From the NCBI GenBank assembly GCA_963575745.1, contig CAUYUJ010019604.1, positions 606,776 to 670,775 of the forward strand: DNA of 64,000 bases. The letters are read 5' to 3'. The position numbers were made by a program, and so were the translations under genes. Each line of letters opens with the position of its first letter. Position 1 is the first letter of the stretch. The stretch is from Prorocentrum cordatum. Its lineage: Eukaryota > Sar > Dinophyceae > Prorocentrales > Prorocentraceae. The notes under the pieces were generated by a model, which worked only from the letters and a program-made list of their open reading frames with translations, did not search any database and was not told where the DNA came from. Positions 53,825 through 63,042 of the stretch are shown here, one piece after another.

Positions 53825-56218
53825 ATGGATCAGGCACAGCCGCTCAACCTCATCGGCTGGCCCATCGGCTACGACACGGAGTACGACCCGAACGCCAAGG
53901 ACGACGACCGCGTGGGCTTCACGTACCACGCTCAAACTGGCCGTCCTCGTAATCCTGATGATGGTTACATATACATACATCAACAGCGTGCTGATCGCAG
54001 TGGAGAGTTCGATCTCCGCGTACCCGACGAATCCTCTATTCGAGAAATTGCCCGCTCCGCGTCCGCCGACGCTAAGAGTTGGATCAATGACACTAGAGGA
54101 TCAGTCGGCGGCGACGCCAACTATGACTACAGCACATTTACAGCCACACCGTGGCTATCATTCATGCGTGCTATGTGTATGCTTTCCAGTCTGTTCAACC
54201 GTAATCCGTCTGTACAAGAAAGTGTTCGTGGTTTACGTGATCATTTGAACGCGGTGATCCCAGGAACGCACCGCAAGTGCCCACCAGAGGACTTTACGAC
54301 GATGATATTGAAAACGGAGTGGATGATGATTCGCAACGATTGGTCCAAGATTGGCAGTGCAATACTGGGACAATATGCCGAGGACAGCGTTCAGGATACA
54401 CAAATATACTATGCAAATGGTCTTTGTGCGCCATCCGATGTATACAGCAATGGATTGGTAACTCCATGTTCTGCTCCTAAACTTGATCGTACAACGGCCA
54501 AGTTACCTACACGCCCACCTGGCGTTGCCAGGACATCGGATACATCTGGACACATCGGCCACATTGTTGAGGATAATTTGGTCACCAACATGAGAGCATT
54601 TTCCGACCTTAACCAAACAAGCAAATTTCGCAGCAAGCTCACCACATGGTTGACGGCGCGCGGAGGCTTTGGAGGTATCGGATCATACTCCAAGACGGTG
54701 GCAACACCATCCGATCATCCAGAAGGCTGGGTGGCAATATCAGATCATGACGGGGATATGACAAGTACCGATCGTTGGCAACCATACAACGAGGGCAACG
54801 ACTTCTTCGGTGAAGCCGCTGACCAGATCGGCCAGATCGACCCTGGTCTTACCCCTGGCCCTGATGTTGACCCATTCGAGCTGGACCAAGCAAAGTACAG
54901 CGCTTTCTGTGGTGGTCGTTGGGTTTCTACTCTACTTTCAGATAATGGGTGGTGTTCCCTTACACAAGAAGATTTGGGACTACTCTTGCATCATGCATGT
55001 GGTCCATCAGGGCACTCGTACAAATGGACCAACTTATACACCGACTCAACGTGGATTATGCAGGCCAAGAACAAGTCCAAGAGTGCAAAGCACAAGAAGT
55101 ACCCAACTTACGGCATCGACGAGCTCAACACTGCACAGAAGCGAGAAGAACTCGCCAAAGCATCACACGTTGCTCTCGTACCGCTATTTATGCCGTGCCT
55201 CAACCGCGCGGAATGCATGGGCGGCGCTACTCTCGAGCACTTGTCGACCATTATCCGCGACGACACCATGATGTGGGCATTCTCCTTTGGCAATTATAAA
55301 GAATGGTTCAGACAGAACGACACGCCGATCGGCCACGATTGCGTTCGATTGCCAGAGGCTGGTGGAGACACCCGCTATGGTATGGAGGAACTACGTAAGC
55401 AGCGTTTCGAGACACAGGAAACCCGTACCACAGCTATTCTCAACAACCAGTATGAGTGCACTCTCGAGCAGCGCAACATGATCAGGATGATCCGCGAAGC
55501 CCGATGCCTCATGTTCCACAGCGACAATGCTTCCATCAAAAACTGGCGCGAATTAAACCAGACTATCTGGGCCTACTGGGCCAGCGATTTTCCATCATAT
55601 GTGAAACAAAGACATTATTGCAGGGGCCTCAATGCTATGGTGGCATGGAGCGCGAATGACATCGCATGCGCCAGCCACGGACAGAACACCGTGGACATGC
55701 GTCGACATCAGAATCGTGCACCTACTGACGTATATGAGCTCCAGAAAATGGAATGTGAGGGCGGCGTCCCGACGCTCATGCCAGTACACGTACACGTGGA
55801 CGTATCACGTTTTGTCGACGTGATGCAGTACTTTCGCTGTCCCACAGTCATGGGGCCTGGCAAAGCAGCACAATGGGGCGTACATCCGAACTTTGATCAC
55901 CACACGAGCGACCTGATCAATATTATGCAAAATTGTGGTATCACTGTTCTTCCATCAGATCACTGGGTGGAAACGTACGATAGGATTACCCCGCAGGCTT
56001 GGCATGCAAAACAGAACAACCATAACATGGCGATGTTTACAACACAGTTCTGCGACGCAGTATGCTATCGTAACTTCTGCGCTTTGATTCAGTCACTGCC
56101 TTCTCAGCCCTATCCACTCAGGGCGCCATTACTGATTCCTGTCACGGATGAGCAGGCCTACACACAGGCCAAAGAAATCATGGCTGCTCTCGATTTCAGA
56201 GAAAAGATGACAAACTAA
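53825..56218 (+). CDS. Retroelement ORF A, 797 aa, unknown
   Basis: Starts at ATG 53825, 38 bp after pol, and is open to TAA 56216-56218. No domain was recognised. Visible features are an acidic, Tyr-rich N-terminus (IGYDTEYDPNAKDDDRVGF) and a central Ser/Pro/Thr linker at about residues 220-260. Cys/His/Trp are scattered (LLHHACGPSGHSYKWTN, NRAECMGGATLEHL). The C-terminal half includes MLFHSDNASIKNWRELNQTI, DFPSYVKQRHYCRGLNAM and VHVHVDVSRFVDVMQYFRCP. There is no signal peptide or convincing membrane segment, so an envelope role is not suggested. The reading continues protein-like for about 55 codons after the stop (SEMAHVAWMASCADGTLQAS), so the stop could be premature. Confidence 0.8.
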   Translation: MDQAQPLNLIGWPIGYDTEYDPNAKDDDRVGFTYHAQTGRPRNPDDGYIYIHQQRADRSGEFDLRVPDESSIREIARSASADAKSWINDTRGSVGGDANYDYSTFTATPWLSFMRAMCMLSSLFNRNPSVQESVRGLRDHLNAVIPGTHRKCPPEDFTTMILKTEWMMIRNDWSKIGSAILGQYAEDSVQDTQIYYANGLCAPSDVYSNGLVTPCSAPKLDRTTAKLPTRPPGVARTSDTSGHIGHIVEDNLVTNMRAFSDLNQTSKFRSKLTTWLTARGGFGGIGSYSKTVATPSDHPEGWVAISDHDGDMTSTDRWQPYNEGNDFFGEAADQIGQIDPGLTPGPDVDPFELDQAKYSAFCGGRWVSTLLSDNGWCSLTQEDLGLLLHHACGPSGHSYKWTNLYTDSTWIMQAKNKSKSAKHKKYPTYGIDELNTAQKREELAKASHVALVPLFMPCLNRAECMGGATLEHLSTIIRDDTMMWAFSFGNYKEWFRQNDTPIGHDCVRLPEAGGDTRYGMEELRKQRFETQETRTTAILNNQYECTLEQRNMIRMIREARCLMFHSDNASIKNWRELNQTIWAYWASDFPSYVKQRHYCRGLNAMVAWSANDIACASHGQNTVDMRRHQNRAPTDVYELQKMECEGGVPTLMPVHVHVDVSRFVDVMQYFRCPTVMGPGKAAQWGVHPNFDHHTSDLINIMQNCGITVLPSDHWVETYDRITPQAWHAKQNNHNMAMFTTQFCDAVCYRNFCALIQSLPSQPYPLRAPLLIPVTDEQAYTQAKEIMAALDFREKMTN

Positions 56219-56276
56219 TGGAAAAGAGATCTCAGCCTCACGACGTTGATGACACAGACGGCAAGCGAAATGGCTC

Positions 56277-59273
56277 ATGTTGCGTGGATGGCATCATGTG
56301 CCGATGGTACGTTGCAGGCATCACTGCCTGCTGACGCAGGCGACAACGGAACCTATTCCTGGAATGCCGAAACGGACACCAGCACCTGATCCTAGCGAGC
56401 CAGACAAAGCTATCCCTGAAAATGATCCATGGGGTGTGGCATACGACGCCTTATTCCAGTACCTCATGCTGTTGATCAACGACTACCCTGGGGCTTGGGC
56501 ATCCTGGCATTCAGTCGAGAAACAAGAGCTCCTTCATCCCAAGATCATCAAAACGGTTGAAGATGCACATGCAGTTACTTGGGTTGTGTTCGAGCAATTT
56601 TTACAACAGATTGAGGACTTGGATGGAGATGATAACGCGACCAAATCACGACTCACTGCGGAAAACAACAGGTTGACTTCTCACTGCATCGGCCCTGCTG
56701 CCGAGAACGAGCGGAACATCATAGCAGGCAAAACATTCTTCAGGCAGAATGCACTAGATCGCGTGGCATTGGGCCATGATCCCGATGTTCCGACAGCCGT
56801 GTGGAGGGCAGCAGCTGATACAGCACAGCCAGCCCCACCAGGCCCATTGCCTGACCCACTGCAACCTGGACCGCAATCGATAGACGTGGCACAGCCATCG
56901 ACTCCTGGACCAACAGCAGACCAGCAGCCAGCAGATCAGCTCCCAAAGGCTGAGGCGGTACCGATCCCTGACGACGGCGCTGACCTAGAGGCCATGGAGC
57001 TGGAGGCAACTCCTGCCGAAGAGGAATCGTCTCCACATGAGATGAATTTGTTATCATGGCAGGACAGCTGTGAACGTTCCATGTACCAGTGCATCAGCCA
57101 GGTCGGGATATTCGATAACGCATGCTTTATTCGAGAGTGGAAGCTGCAAGCAGGCATCAAGGATGACCATCCGTACGTATGTCCAATGTTGAGGGGTACA
57201 CGCGCGACCAATGGATTCGCCTGCTTGGAAAACAAAGATTTGTTCGATCAGCTGTTGCACGATGATTGTGTGATTGTTCACGCGCCTGATATCGCACAGT
57301 CTGGTTGCTTTCCAGAATGGAAGTGGATATCGTTACCAAATTACGACGAAGTACGTTATGGTCCCGAGTTAATTGAAGATGAATGGTTGGGAACAAACAA
57401 ATACATGAGCACAGACATCACGACCATGCTACGCCACGAGATTCACTACAAAAAGTTCTGGATCAATCAATTTCACGATAGACGTATCAATATTTGGGAG
57501 AAAACAGCAGATCGTGAATGGAAGATTCCAAGCAAGTGGAAATCCTTTCAGGAAATGGTTCAATGGAAATTCAAAGATCGCAGAGACAAGCACAATGGAC
57601 CGTCCATGGACGCGGCAGTGTCACACTTCAAGAAAGATGGTGCAAATGATGGATATGCCGATTGGAACGACTACTACCCGATCTTCATCATTCGTGCGTT
57701 CCAGAAACATATTGATCCGCAGAAAAATAGAATTGAGATATACGCCAAACCAATCACCGAGGGAGGTGACCCCAGCTGTTTCGATTGGAACAGCGTCATT
57801 GCCATTCGATGTGTTGGAGGTCACAGTTGTGCCAACCCACTTTCCAAACCATGGAATATGGGATGGGAGAGCCTACAGTGGACAGATGTCAAATACCTCC
57901 ACCACGGCACAGCAGCCCGTGCTTGGCGCAACATCTTGAAGACAGGGACCATTCCAGGCTACATCGACCCATCTTCTCAGAGAGACAAGCATCATAAACC
58001 ATCACAGCGGTCGGAGGCATTCTTCAGTTCCAGCACATATTTAGACAATGTCCAGAATAATCCCCACACCTCAGTAGAGTCATATAAGTTCAATAACTAC
58101 AAGAACGAGGTCGAGCTAGTGATCAATATGGAGATCGCCACAAAAGCAGGTTGCAGGTTTTGGCTGGGCGCTCAAGGCGCTATCATGACAGAGGACGTGG
58201 TTCCCGCTGCGGCAGTTATTGCAATTCGCCGCCTCAAACCACATCACATGCACGGCCAGCAGATATGGCCAGACGGCGCCCCATGGGACTACCCGCCATT
58301 GGCCGCGAGACCGCCATTGAGCAAGTACGAGATTTGCGCCTACCTCCCTGGAGAGTTCATCGACGACCCTCCTGGGATTGCACCTGCTGACACGGATCAG
58401 AACATGGAGCAGCCAAGGACAATGTCAGCATCAGCAACCCCTGCTAGCCGTACATCTGCAGCCGATGCGTTGGATGAGCAAATGGTTCGTGCTATGATTC
58501 GGGACACCAATCACAAAGCAGATGATAAAGAGTGGTTAATTGCCCTGTCATGCTGCCGAGAGACTCTTCGACCTATTACATCAAAGATTACACAAAAAGA
58601 TTGGGATCGTCGCCCTGCATTTAATGATGTTCGCATGGGGGGCTTCATTATCATTAAGAATTGGGGATCTATCAAATGTTTTCATTATGACAATCACTAC
58701 CCCAAGGGCAATCACAATATTAAAATTCCCTTGACCAAGGAGCACATATATGGTCCAATAATTCATTTCGGCGTCTTTGACAAGTTCTTCGCGGCACAGA
58801 TACCCATTCCCAACTACGGTTTACGATGGGTAAACATATGGTACAATGACAAAAGCATGCCTCTCAAGGGCGTTGTCTTTGCATTACCAATTCGTATCGA
58901 CGAACATGCCATTGACCCGACATATATGGAAACTGTCCTGGAGGGACCAACCTCATGCCGTGACAAAATACTCCAGCACAAAACTGATGGTAGTTTGCCC
59001 TATCTTGGTATGCCGAGCATCTATAGACCACGCATTCCACGTACACCGACCAGACGGCCCGCTCCTCGGACACCCGATCCCGAAGAGCTGGTGGCCACAC
59101 CTGCTGAGGACACCGCTCCTACGGGCGATAGACCTCAACAAACTGCAGGCTCATCTGATGAACCTTTGGTTACCGTTATCGTGGGTATATCGAGCATATC
59201 GCTCACCGCTGATGAAAAAAGCAGCGAACGACAATATGAGAGCAGATCTCCCAGCAGAAATCCAAGCAGATGA
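56277..59273 (+). CDS. Retroelement ORF B with Tpt1/KptA-like domain
   Basis: Up to 998 aa; the ATG at 56364 (MPKRTPAPDPSEPDK) is the more natural start, because another frame is protein-like before it. Regions: an N-terminal helical part; a Pro/Gln linker (residues 185-230); and a middle domain (about 270-480) with VCPMLRGTRATNGFACLENK. Next is a Tpt1/KptA-like domain at about 505-655. It has IRCVGGHS (compare the family R-x4-GHS), HHGT at 542-545, RNILKTGTIPG, and near the end VELVINMEIATKAGCRFW and AIMTEDVVPAAAVIAIR (compare G-x2-F ... VWLT-x2-VP). A C-terminal region has VRMGGFIIIKNWGSIKCFHY. Known Tpt1 enzymes remove a 2'-phosphate from spliced RNA with NAD+. Whether this one is active is unknown; the second Arg/His set is not clearly conserved. 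Confidence 0.8.
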   Translation: MLRGWHHVPMVRCRHHCLLTQATTEPIPGMPKRTPAPDPSEPDKAIPENDPWGVAYDALFQYLMLLINDYPGAWASWHSVEKQELLHPKIIKTVEDAHAVTWVVFEQFLQQIEDLDGDDNATKSRLTAENNRLTSHCIGPAAENERNIIAGKTFFRQNALDRVALGHDPDVPTAVWRAAADTAQPAPPGPLPDPLQPGPQSIDVAQPSTPGPTADQQPADQLPKAEAVPIPDDGADLEAMELEATPAEEESSPHEMNLLSWQDSCERSMYQCISQVGIFDNACFIREWKLQAGIKDDHPYVCPMLRGTRATNGFACLENKDLFDQLLHDDCVIVHAPDIAQSGCFPEWKWISLPNYDEVRYGPELIEDEWLGTNKYMSTDITTMLRHEIHYKKFWINQFHDRRINIWEKTADREWKIPSKWKSFQEMVQWKFKDRRDKHNGPSMDAAVSHFKKDGANDGYADWNDYYPIFIIRAFQKHIDPQKNRIEIYAKPITEGGDPSCFDWNSVIAIRCVGGHSCANPLSKPWNMGWESLQWTDVKYLHHGTAARAWRNILKTGTIPGYIDPSSQRDKHHKPSQRSEAFFSSSTYLDNVQNNPHTSVESYKFNNYKNEVELVINMEIATKAGCRFWLGAQGAIMTEDVVPAAAVIAIRRLKPHHMHGQQIWPDGAPWDYPPLAARPPLSKYEICAYLPGEFIDDPPGIAPADTDQNMEQPRTMSASATPASRTSAADALDEQMVRAMIRDTNHKADDKEWLIALSCCRETLRPITSKITQKDWDRRPAFNDVRMGGFIIIKNWGSIKCFHYDNHYPKGNHNIKIPLTKEHIYGPIIHFGVFDKFFAAQIPIPNYGLRWVNIWYNDKSMPLKGVVFALPIRIDEHAIDPTYMETVLEGPTSCRDKILQHKTDGSLPYLGMPSIYRPRIPRTPTRRPAPRTPDPEELVATPAEDTAPTGDRPQQTAGSSDEPLVTVIVGISSISLTADEKSSERQYESRSPSRNPSR

Positions 59274-61476
59274 GCACGTTGATGCGAGCATACTCGACAA
59301 CGTTATTGACCCGCCAGAAGACTTCCTCAACCACCCAGACTACGACCCAGACGAGGATTCAAGGTGGATTAAACAGTCAGATGACCGCCGCATAAACCGC
59401 TGGACGTCGGAGTTGTTGGTGGATTCGCCTATGAGAAAGATGAAACAAATCATCGAGATACACAGTGGCGCGGACAGAATTGTAATTGATAAAACACAAT
59501 CGCACTTACGATTTGAGATTCAATTCGGATCGAAAGCATGGAATGCAGAGTCATACCATTTGAATTATGATCATACCCACAAATGGGCACGTGACTTGCC
59601 AATTTGCAGTGCAGACCACTTTTTCAAAAAGTTGGTACACTACCTGGACCCAGAGACCATCGAGGAGGCGACTACAGGCGTCTTTCAATGGATCTCCAAA
59701 GTATATCAAAACATATTGATGGACAGCATTGCGGAGCTATGTGACTTCACAAGAGATGCCATCCATCAGAAACACCCTGCACCCCAAACGTTGCGTGATC
59801 TATTGAAACATTGTATCGACACATTCGGTAATCCAGACTTCCCCGTATGGAAGGAGCTGGTGGAAACACTTGCCGCGCCACGTGAACAAGGCGCGGAGCA
59901 GGATATTCCCCAAGACCCAGGCAGCGTTGCATCCGCAGCTCCTGATCAAGAAACCATGGTACGTATCATAGCCGAACAGACGGGAGCCAAGCGCGAGGAG
60001 GGCGACAACGAGTCCGCCTTGCAGGAAAAGGCTCGCCGTCTTCGTACTGAAAACATATGCCATGGTGGTACTGAGGATGCGGACAACAACACGACAGAGT
60101 ACAAAGGACTGCCAGGGGAAAGATTGTCTAGGATCGAGATCGAGGGATTGAGCAGATCAATTGCTTCCCGACCGAACGCCGAGATCAACCGCGAGGCCAT
60201 CGATCAGATCGGTCGTAGTCTTGCTCGTGGTCAGGATACTCGCTGGGGATCTCGTGAGCACCTCACGACGGAGGGAGCCCCAGAAACGATCCTGCATGAT
60301 ATCCCGCTATGTCAGAATTGCGGTCGAGACTTATCCCTTGGGACCGTCACAGGTGATGGTACCTTTTGTGACATCTGTTGGCAGTACTCCGTGGCCGTAG
60401 GTGCTACGGGTAAAAGTACCGCCGTCCAGAGCGATCTAGCATACCTCCAGAAGCTGACTAACTGGATCAAGATGACGCTTTCCCAGGATGACATCACGAG
60501 GTACATGAGAGACGGAGCGCAAGTCATTATGACGGGCGCACGATCACACCCAGGTAATGGTAACTATTCGCTGAGGAGAACGGCTAATGCGTCTAGGAAG
60601 AGGTACCAGAAGTGGGTCGAACCTGGCAGCCCTCCTGCACACGAGTGCAGGCTGATGGGCGAGGCCAGTGACGACAGACCTCTGTACTACCCATATGCCA
60701 ATCTCGTTCAGCGCTTTCTCAACGATTTGAAGTTCCACCACCAAATGACAGGCGCTCGCGTGAACGTGGGCAAGAAGGCCTGGAGCGTGGACGACATGCG
60801 TGATGCATGTACGATCCTCGATGTCAGCATCAGGACAGGACAAGCTGGTCGGAAGAAATGGTGGCTGAACGAGGGCCGACTCGACAGGCAGACGCGGCAG
60901 GCTCGCGGACTTGTCACGATTGCCCTCCCTAGAAGGGATGGCACCCGTGAAAAAGTCACGCAGCGCAAGCTTGCTGCGATTGCTAACGAATTGTTGGGTT
61001 CCCTCGATCCGTCACATACCGACCAAAGAGGGGTTGATTCAGGGATGAGAACCGATCCGACCGATCCTGGCACACACTCCCATCAGTCTGGTGGTGCCAT
61101 GGAGCCGCGCCATCCGCCGCCGCCGCCGCGCCCTGCCCCTGGCGATGCTGCACAGTCCAGCGCCTCTGGCGCGACGGACCACACGCCCGCGGGGCCACGC
61201 GCCAAGCGAGCGCGCACCACATGTTACGCTGCATACTGGCGCGACGACCTTGAGGACAGTCATTGGGGCCTCAGGTATTGGAGCTACTACATCAACTGTT
61301 GGATCTACATCGCGATGAACAACGATGAGTTCGTATACATCCACGACATCCAGTACAATGAGTGGTTTCGCCACTGGATCCCGAGGACATCTTGGGAGAC
61401 GTTCGCGACGAGCTACGCGACGTACAATGGCCAGAGGATGTGGGACCGCAGGTTCTACAAGAACGGCAGCGCGTAG
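59212..61476 (+). CDS. Retroelement ORF C, about 754 aa, with CxxC-CxxC motif
   Basis: The frame is open from 58846, but the first 120 codons overlap ORF B's credible coding sequence. ATG 59212 (or 59236) is the likelier start, overlapping ORF B by 62 or 38 bp. Features: an acidic N-terminus; a conserved-looking block with KQIIEIHSGADRIVIDKTQS, FEIQFGSKAWNAESYHLNYD; and helical regions. A zinc-ribbon-like pair, CQNC and CDIC, is separated by 15 residues (C367, C370, C386, C389 counting from 59212). A basic region contains GRKKWWLNEGRLDRQTRQAR. A Pro-rich linker (HPPPPPRPAPGD) leads to a Trp/Tyr-rich C-terminus (YIHDIQYNEWFRHWIPRTSW). The stop is TAG 61474-61476. Function is unknown; the zinc ribbon and basic patch suggest nucleic-acid binding (inference). 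Confidence 0.75.
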   Translation: MKKAANDNMRADLPAEIQADEHVDASILDNVIDPPEDFLNHPDYDPDEDSRWIKQSDDRRINRWTSELLVDSPMRKMKQIIEIHSGADRIVIDKTQSHLRFEIQFGSKAWNAESYHLNYDHTHKWARDLPICSADHFFKKLVHYLDPETIEEATTGVFQWISKVYQNILMDSIAELCDFTRDAIHQKHPAPQTLRDLLKHCIDTFGNPDFPVWKELVETLAAPREQGAEQDIPQDPGSVASAAPDQETMVRIIAEQTGAKREEGDNESALQEKARRLRTENICHGGTEDADNNTTEYKGLPGERLSRIEIEGLSRSIASRPNAEINREAIDQIGRSLARGQDTRWGSREHLTTEGAPETILHDIPLCQNCGRDLSLGTVTGDGTFCDICWQYSVAVGATGKSTAVQSDLAYLQKLTNWIKMTLSQDDITRYMRDGAQVIMTGARSHPGNGNYSLRRTANASRKRYQKWVEPGSPPAHECRLMGEASDDRPLYYPYANLVQRFLNDLKFHHQMTGARVNVGKKAWSVDDMRDACTILDVSIRTGQAGRKKWWLNEGRLDRQTRQARGLVTIALPRRDGTREKVTQRKLAAIANELLGSLDPSHTDQRGVDSGMRTDPTDPGTHSHQSGGAMEPRHPPPPPRPAPGDAAQSSASGATDHTPAGPRAKRARTTCYAAYWRDDLEDSHWGLRYWSYYINCWIYIAMNNDEFVYIHDIQYNEWFRHWIPRTSWETFATSYATYNGQRMWDRRFYKNGSA

Positions 61477-62151
61477 TGAGTCGGCCGCAAGGCCCACCGC
61501 TCAAAGGCTTGAACTTCATTATAATCAAAGTTCGCCTTGAGCGGTGGCTATTACATACTTCTAGGCCACTTCATTATACAACACAAGTGGCCACACAAAC
61601 AAACATCTTTTGCGATAGCCGAGGCAGCCTCCTAAGGAGCAACGCCAACGGGAGTCGCCACATAGACTTTATATACATGCAGCTTTCGTGTTTATCAACA
61701 CGACATCTCGTCTGGCCAGACATTTGCTTTTACATGCAGTTGCGTTCCGTAGCGCGATCGTGTTCGTCAACGCGATCTGATCATGAATATTCTTTAGAGT
61801 TTGACTCCATTGCGTTGAGAATAATCTGATAGCTGGTGGCAACACCTGCCTCGCAACAGCGAGGCAGCTGCTTTAATGCTCAGATCTTCTTTCTCCGCCC
61901 ACCCTTGTCTCATTCTTCTCCGCCCTCGAGTGCCGAAGCGTTTTGGGGGGCGCGCCGAGGGGGCACCAAAGTGTGCTTGGCGAAGAAATGGGGACCCAGG
62001 GTGTTCCTTCTTACTTCACTTTGCAGCTGAGGCTACACTGACTTTAAGCTCAGCTGCCTGCAGACTTAAGGCATAAAGGAGTAAAAGGGTGACGGATTCT
62101 TTTCCTCTGTTCCCGAGTCCTACCCTCACGGGCGGGATTCGGGACGGGGGG
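61477..62151 (+). other. Structured 3' non-coding region of the retroelement
   Basis: 675 bp with no ORF of note. Three hairpins: 61494-61547 (CCACCGCTCAA...TTGAGCGGTGG with an inner GAACTT/AAGTTC pairing), 61564-61592 (GGCCACTT/AAGTGGCC) and 61847-61868 (CTGCCTCG/CGAGGCAG, 6-nt loop). The region ends in a G-rich purine tract before the 3' LTR. Confidence 0.65.
62141..62151 (+). promoter_or_regulatory. Polypurine tract
   Basis: GGGACGGGGGG directly precedes the 3' LTR, the expected position of the plus-strand primer. One C interrupts the purines. Confidence 0.65.
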
Positions 62152-62348
62152 TGTGCATAGAACCCGTGTAATACCCTCATATATACTCCTTATCCTTACC
62201 TCTCCTACGCCTGGCCGTTTGGGCTCAGGTATTGAGACATATCGATCGGACCTTTGATCGTGCAGGAGGGAAAGACATATATCTATCCCTCCTTCTCTCT
62301 ACCAACGGATCAGGGGTTCTGTACCCTTGTACTTCAACCCCATACACA
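62152..62348 (+). repeat. 3' LTR (197 bp)
   Basis: Same length and ends as the 5' LTR. The six differences (for example ATCCTGACC against ATCCTTACC, and CTGTGCCC against CTGTACCC) are all substitutions, about 97% identity. Confidence 0.93.
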
Positions 62349-62353
62349 GCTGT
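62349..62353. repeat. Target-site duplication, right
   Basis: GCTGT follows the 3' LTR, identical to 44422-44426. Confidence 0.9.
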
Positions 62354-62640
62354 CGGTACGCAGACACATCACATACTACAATACATTAGCAATCATAGCA
62401 TACTTCGCTGGAGCTGGCATGCAACTACCGCGGCATACCACTAACTAGTATACATAGTTTTCGTGGACAACTGCTACCCATCCATATCATAACACTTCGC
62501 ATGATATTAGTAACCCATCGATCCTCATCAATAGATAGTTGGTGAGTGCACCACGAAGGAAGTGGCAAAATAATTCCTACGCCACCCCCATCACCTCTCA
62601 AACGCCAGCAGAGCTCCCCAAAGGCCTTCGGGACGGCGAG
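62354..62640 (+). other. Spacer right of the retroelement
   Basis: AT-richer sequence without an exon until the frame at 62641. Nothing recognised. Confidence 0.4.
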
Positions 62641-63042
62641 GCCCCAGGAAGCCTCACCGAACAGGCTCTCATGGAGCCCCTGTGCCCCGAGATCCACGAG
62701 GTCCTCATCGGGCGAGGCCTGCGAGGTCGCCCCTGGGAAGCCCCTGAGAGGCCCGGTGTTTCAAGCCACCCTTGGCTCGTGGGCGAGCCTCATCAGTCTG
62801 CCGAGGCCCTCGGGAGATTCTTGACCCCCAGGACTCGGGCAGCCACTTCGAGGGCAAGACCAAGCGCAAGCCCGAGGTCGCGTCGGCGCAGAACTCCCGC
62901 GCGCCCAAGCCGAAGAAGTTCGCGAGGGCGAACGGCCAGCCAAAGCCTGCGCCGAAGCACCCGAAGGCAGCGGCAGTCATTCGCGCGCCTGGGTTCAAAG
63001 ACAAGGGCGGCGAGCGTAGCAGCTCATCTTCGGAGTCTTGAG
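62641..63042 (+). CDS. Two exons of a Lys/Pro/Ala-rich protein
   Basis: Exon a (to 62700) encodes LTEQALMEPLCPEIHE and ends in phase 0 at a GTCCTC donor; it could instead extend further in the same frame. Exon b (62832-63042) begins after TTGACCCCCAG in phase 0 and encodes GSHFEGKTKRKPEVASAQNS, then RAPKPKKFARANGQPKP, PKHPKAAAVIRAPGF and a final poly-Ser, ending at TGA 63040-63042. The 131-nt intron is GT-AG. The product is basic and disordered, similar in style to the KDKGK protein at 43 kb. Function is unknown. Confidence 0.5.

Larger units (their letters stand above)
44427..62348 (+). mobile_element. 17.9-kb copia-type LTR retrotransposon with three extra ORFs
   Basis: Boundaries are defined by two 197-bp direct repeats with TG...CA ends, a GCTGT duplication, a primer site directly after the 5' LTR and a purine tract before the 3' LTR. 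The internal order is Gag with coiled coil, Gag core and CCCH fingers; aspartic protease; integrase; RT; RNase H; then ORFs A, B and C. Integrase before RT is diagnostic of copia (Pseudoviridae-like) elements. The LTRs differ at 6 of 197 positions, so insertion is not very ancient. Typical copia elements are about 5 kb, and Sireviruses with an extra ORF about 10 kb from general knowledge. The extra 7.7 kb therefore makes this one exceptional. Gag-pol is disrupted, so the copy is probably not autonomous. Confidence 0.92.

Noticed and set aside
58846-59211. Extended N-terminus of ORF C
   Set aside because: ORF B is convincingly coding through this interval; the alternative frame has poor composition.
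59215-59221. A AAA AAG slippery heptamer joining ORFs B and C
   Set aside because: The heptamer is not in phase with the ORF B codons for a -1 shift, and moving from B to C needs +1. Separate initiation at 59212 or 59236 is simpler.
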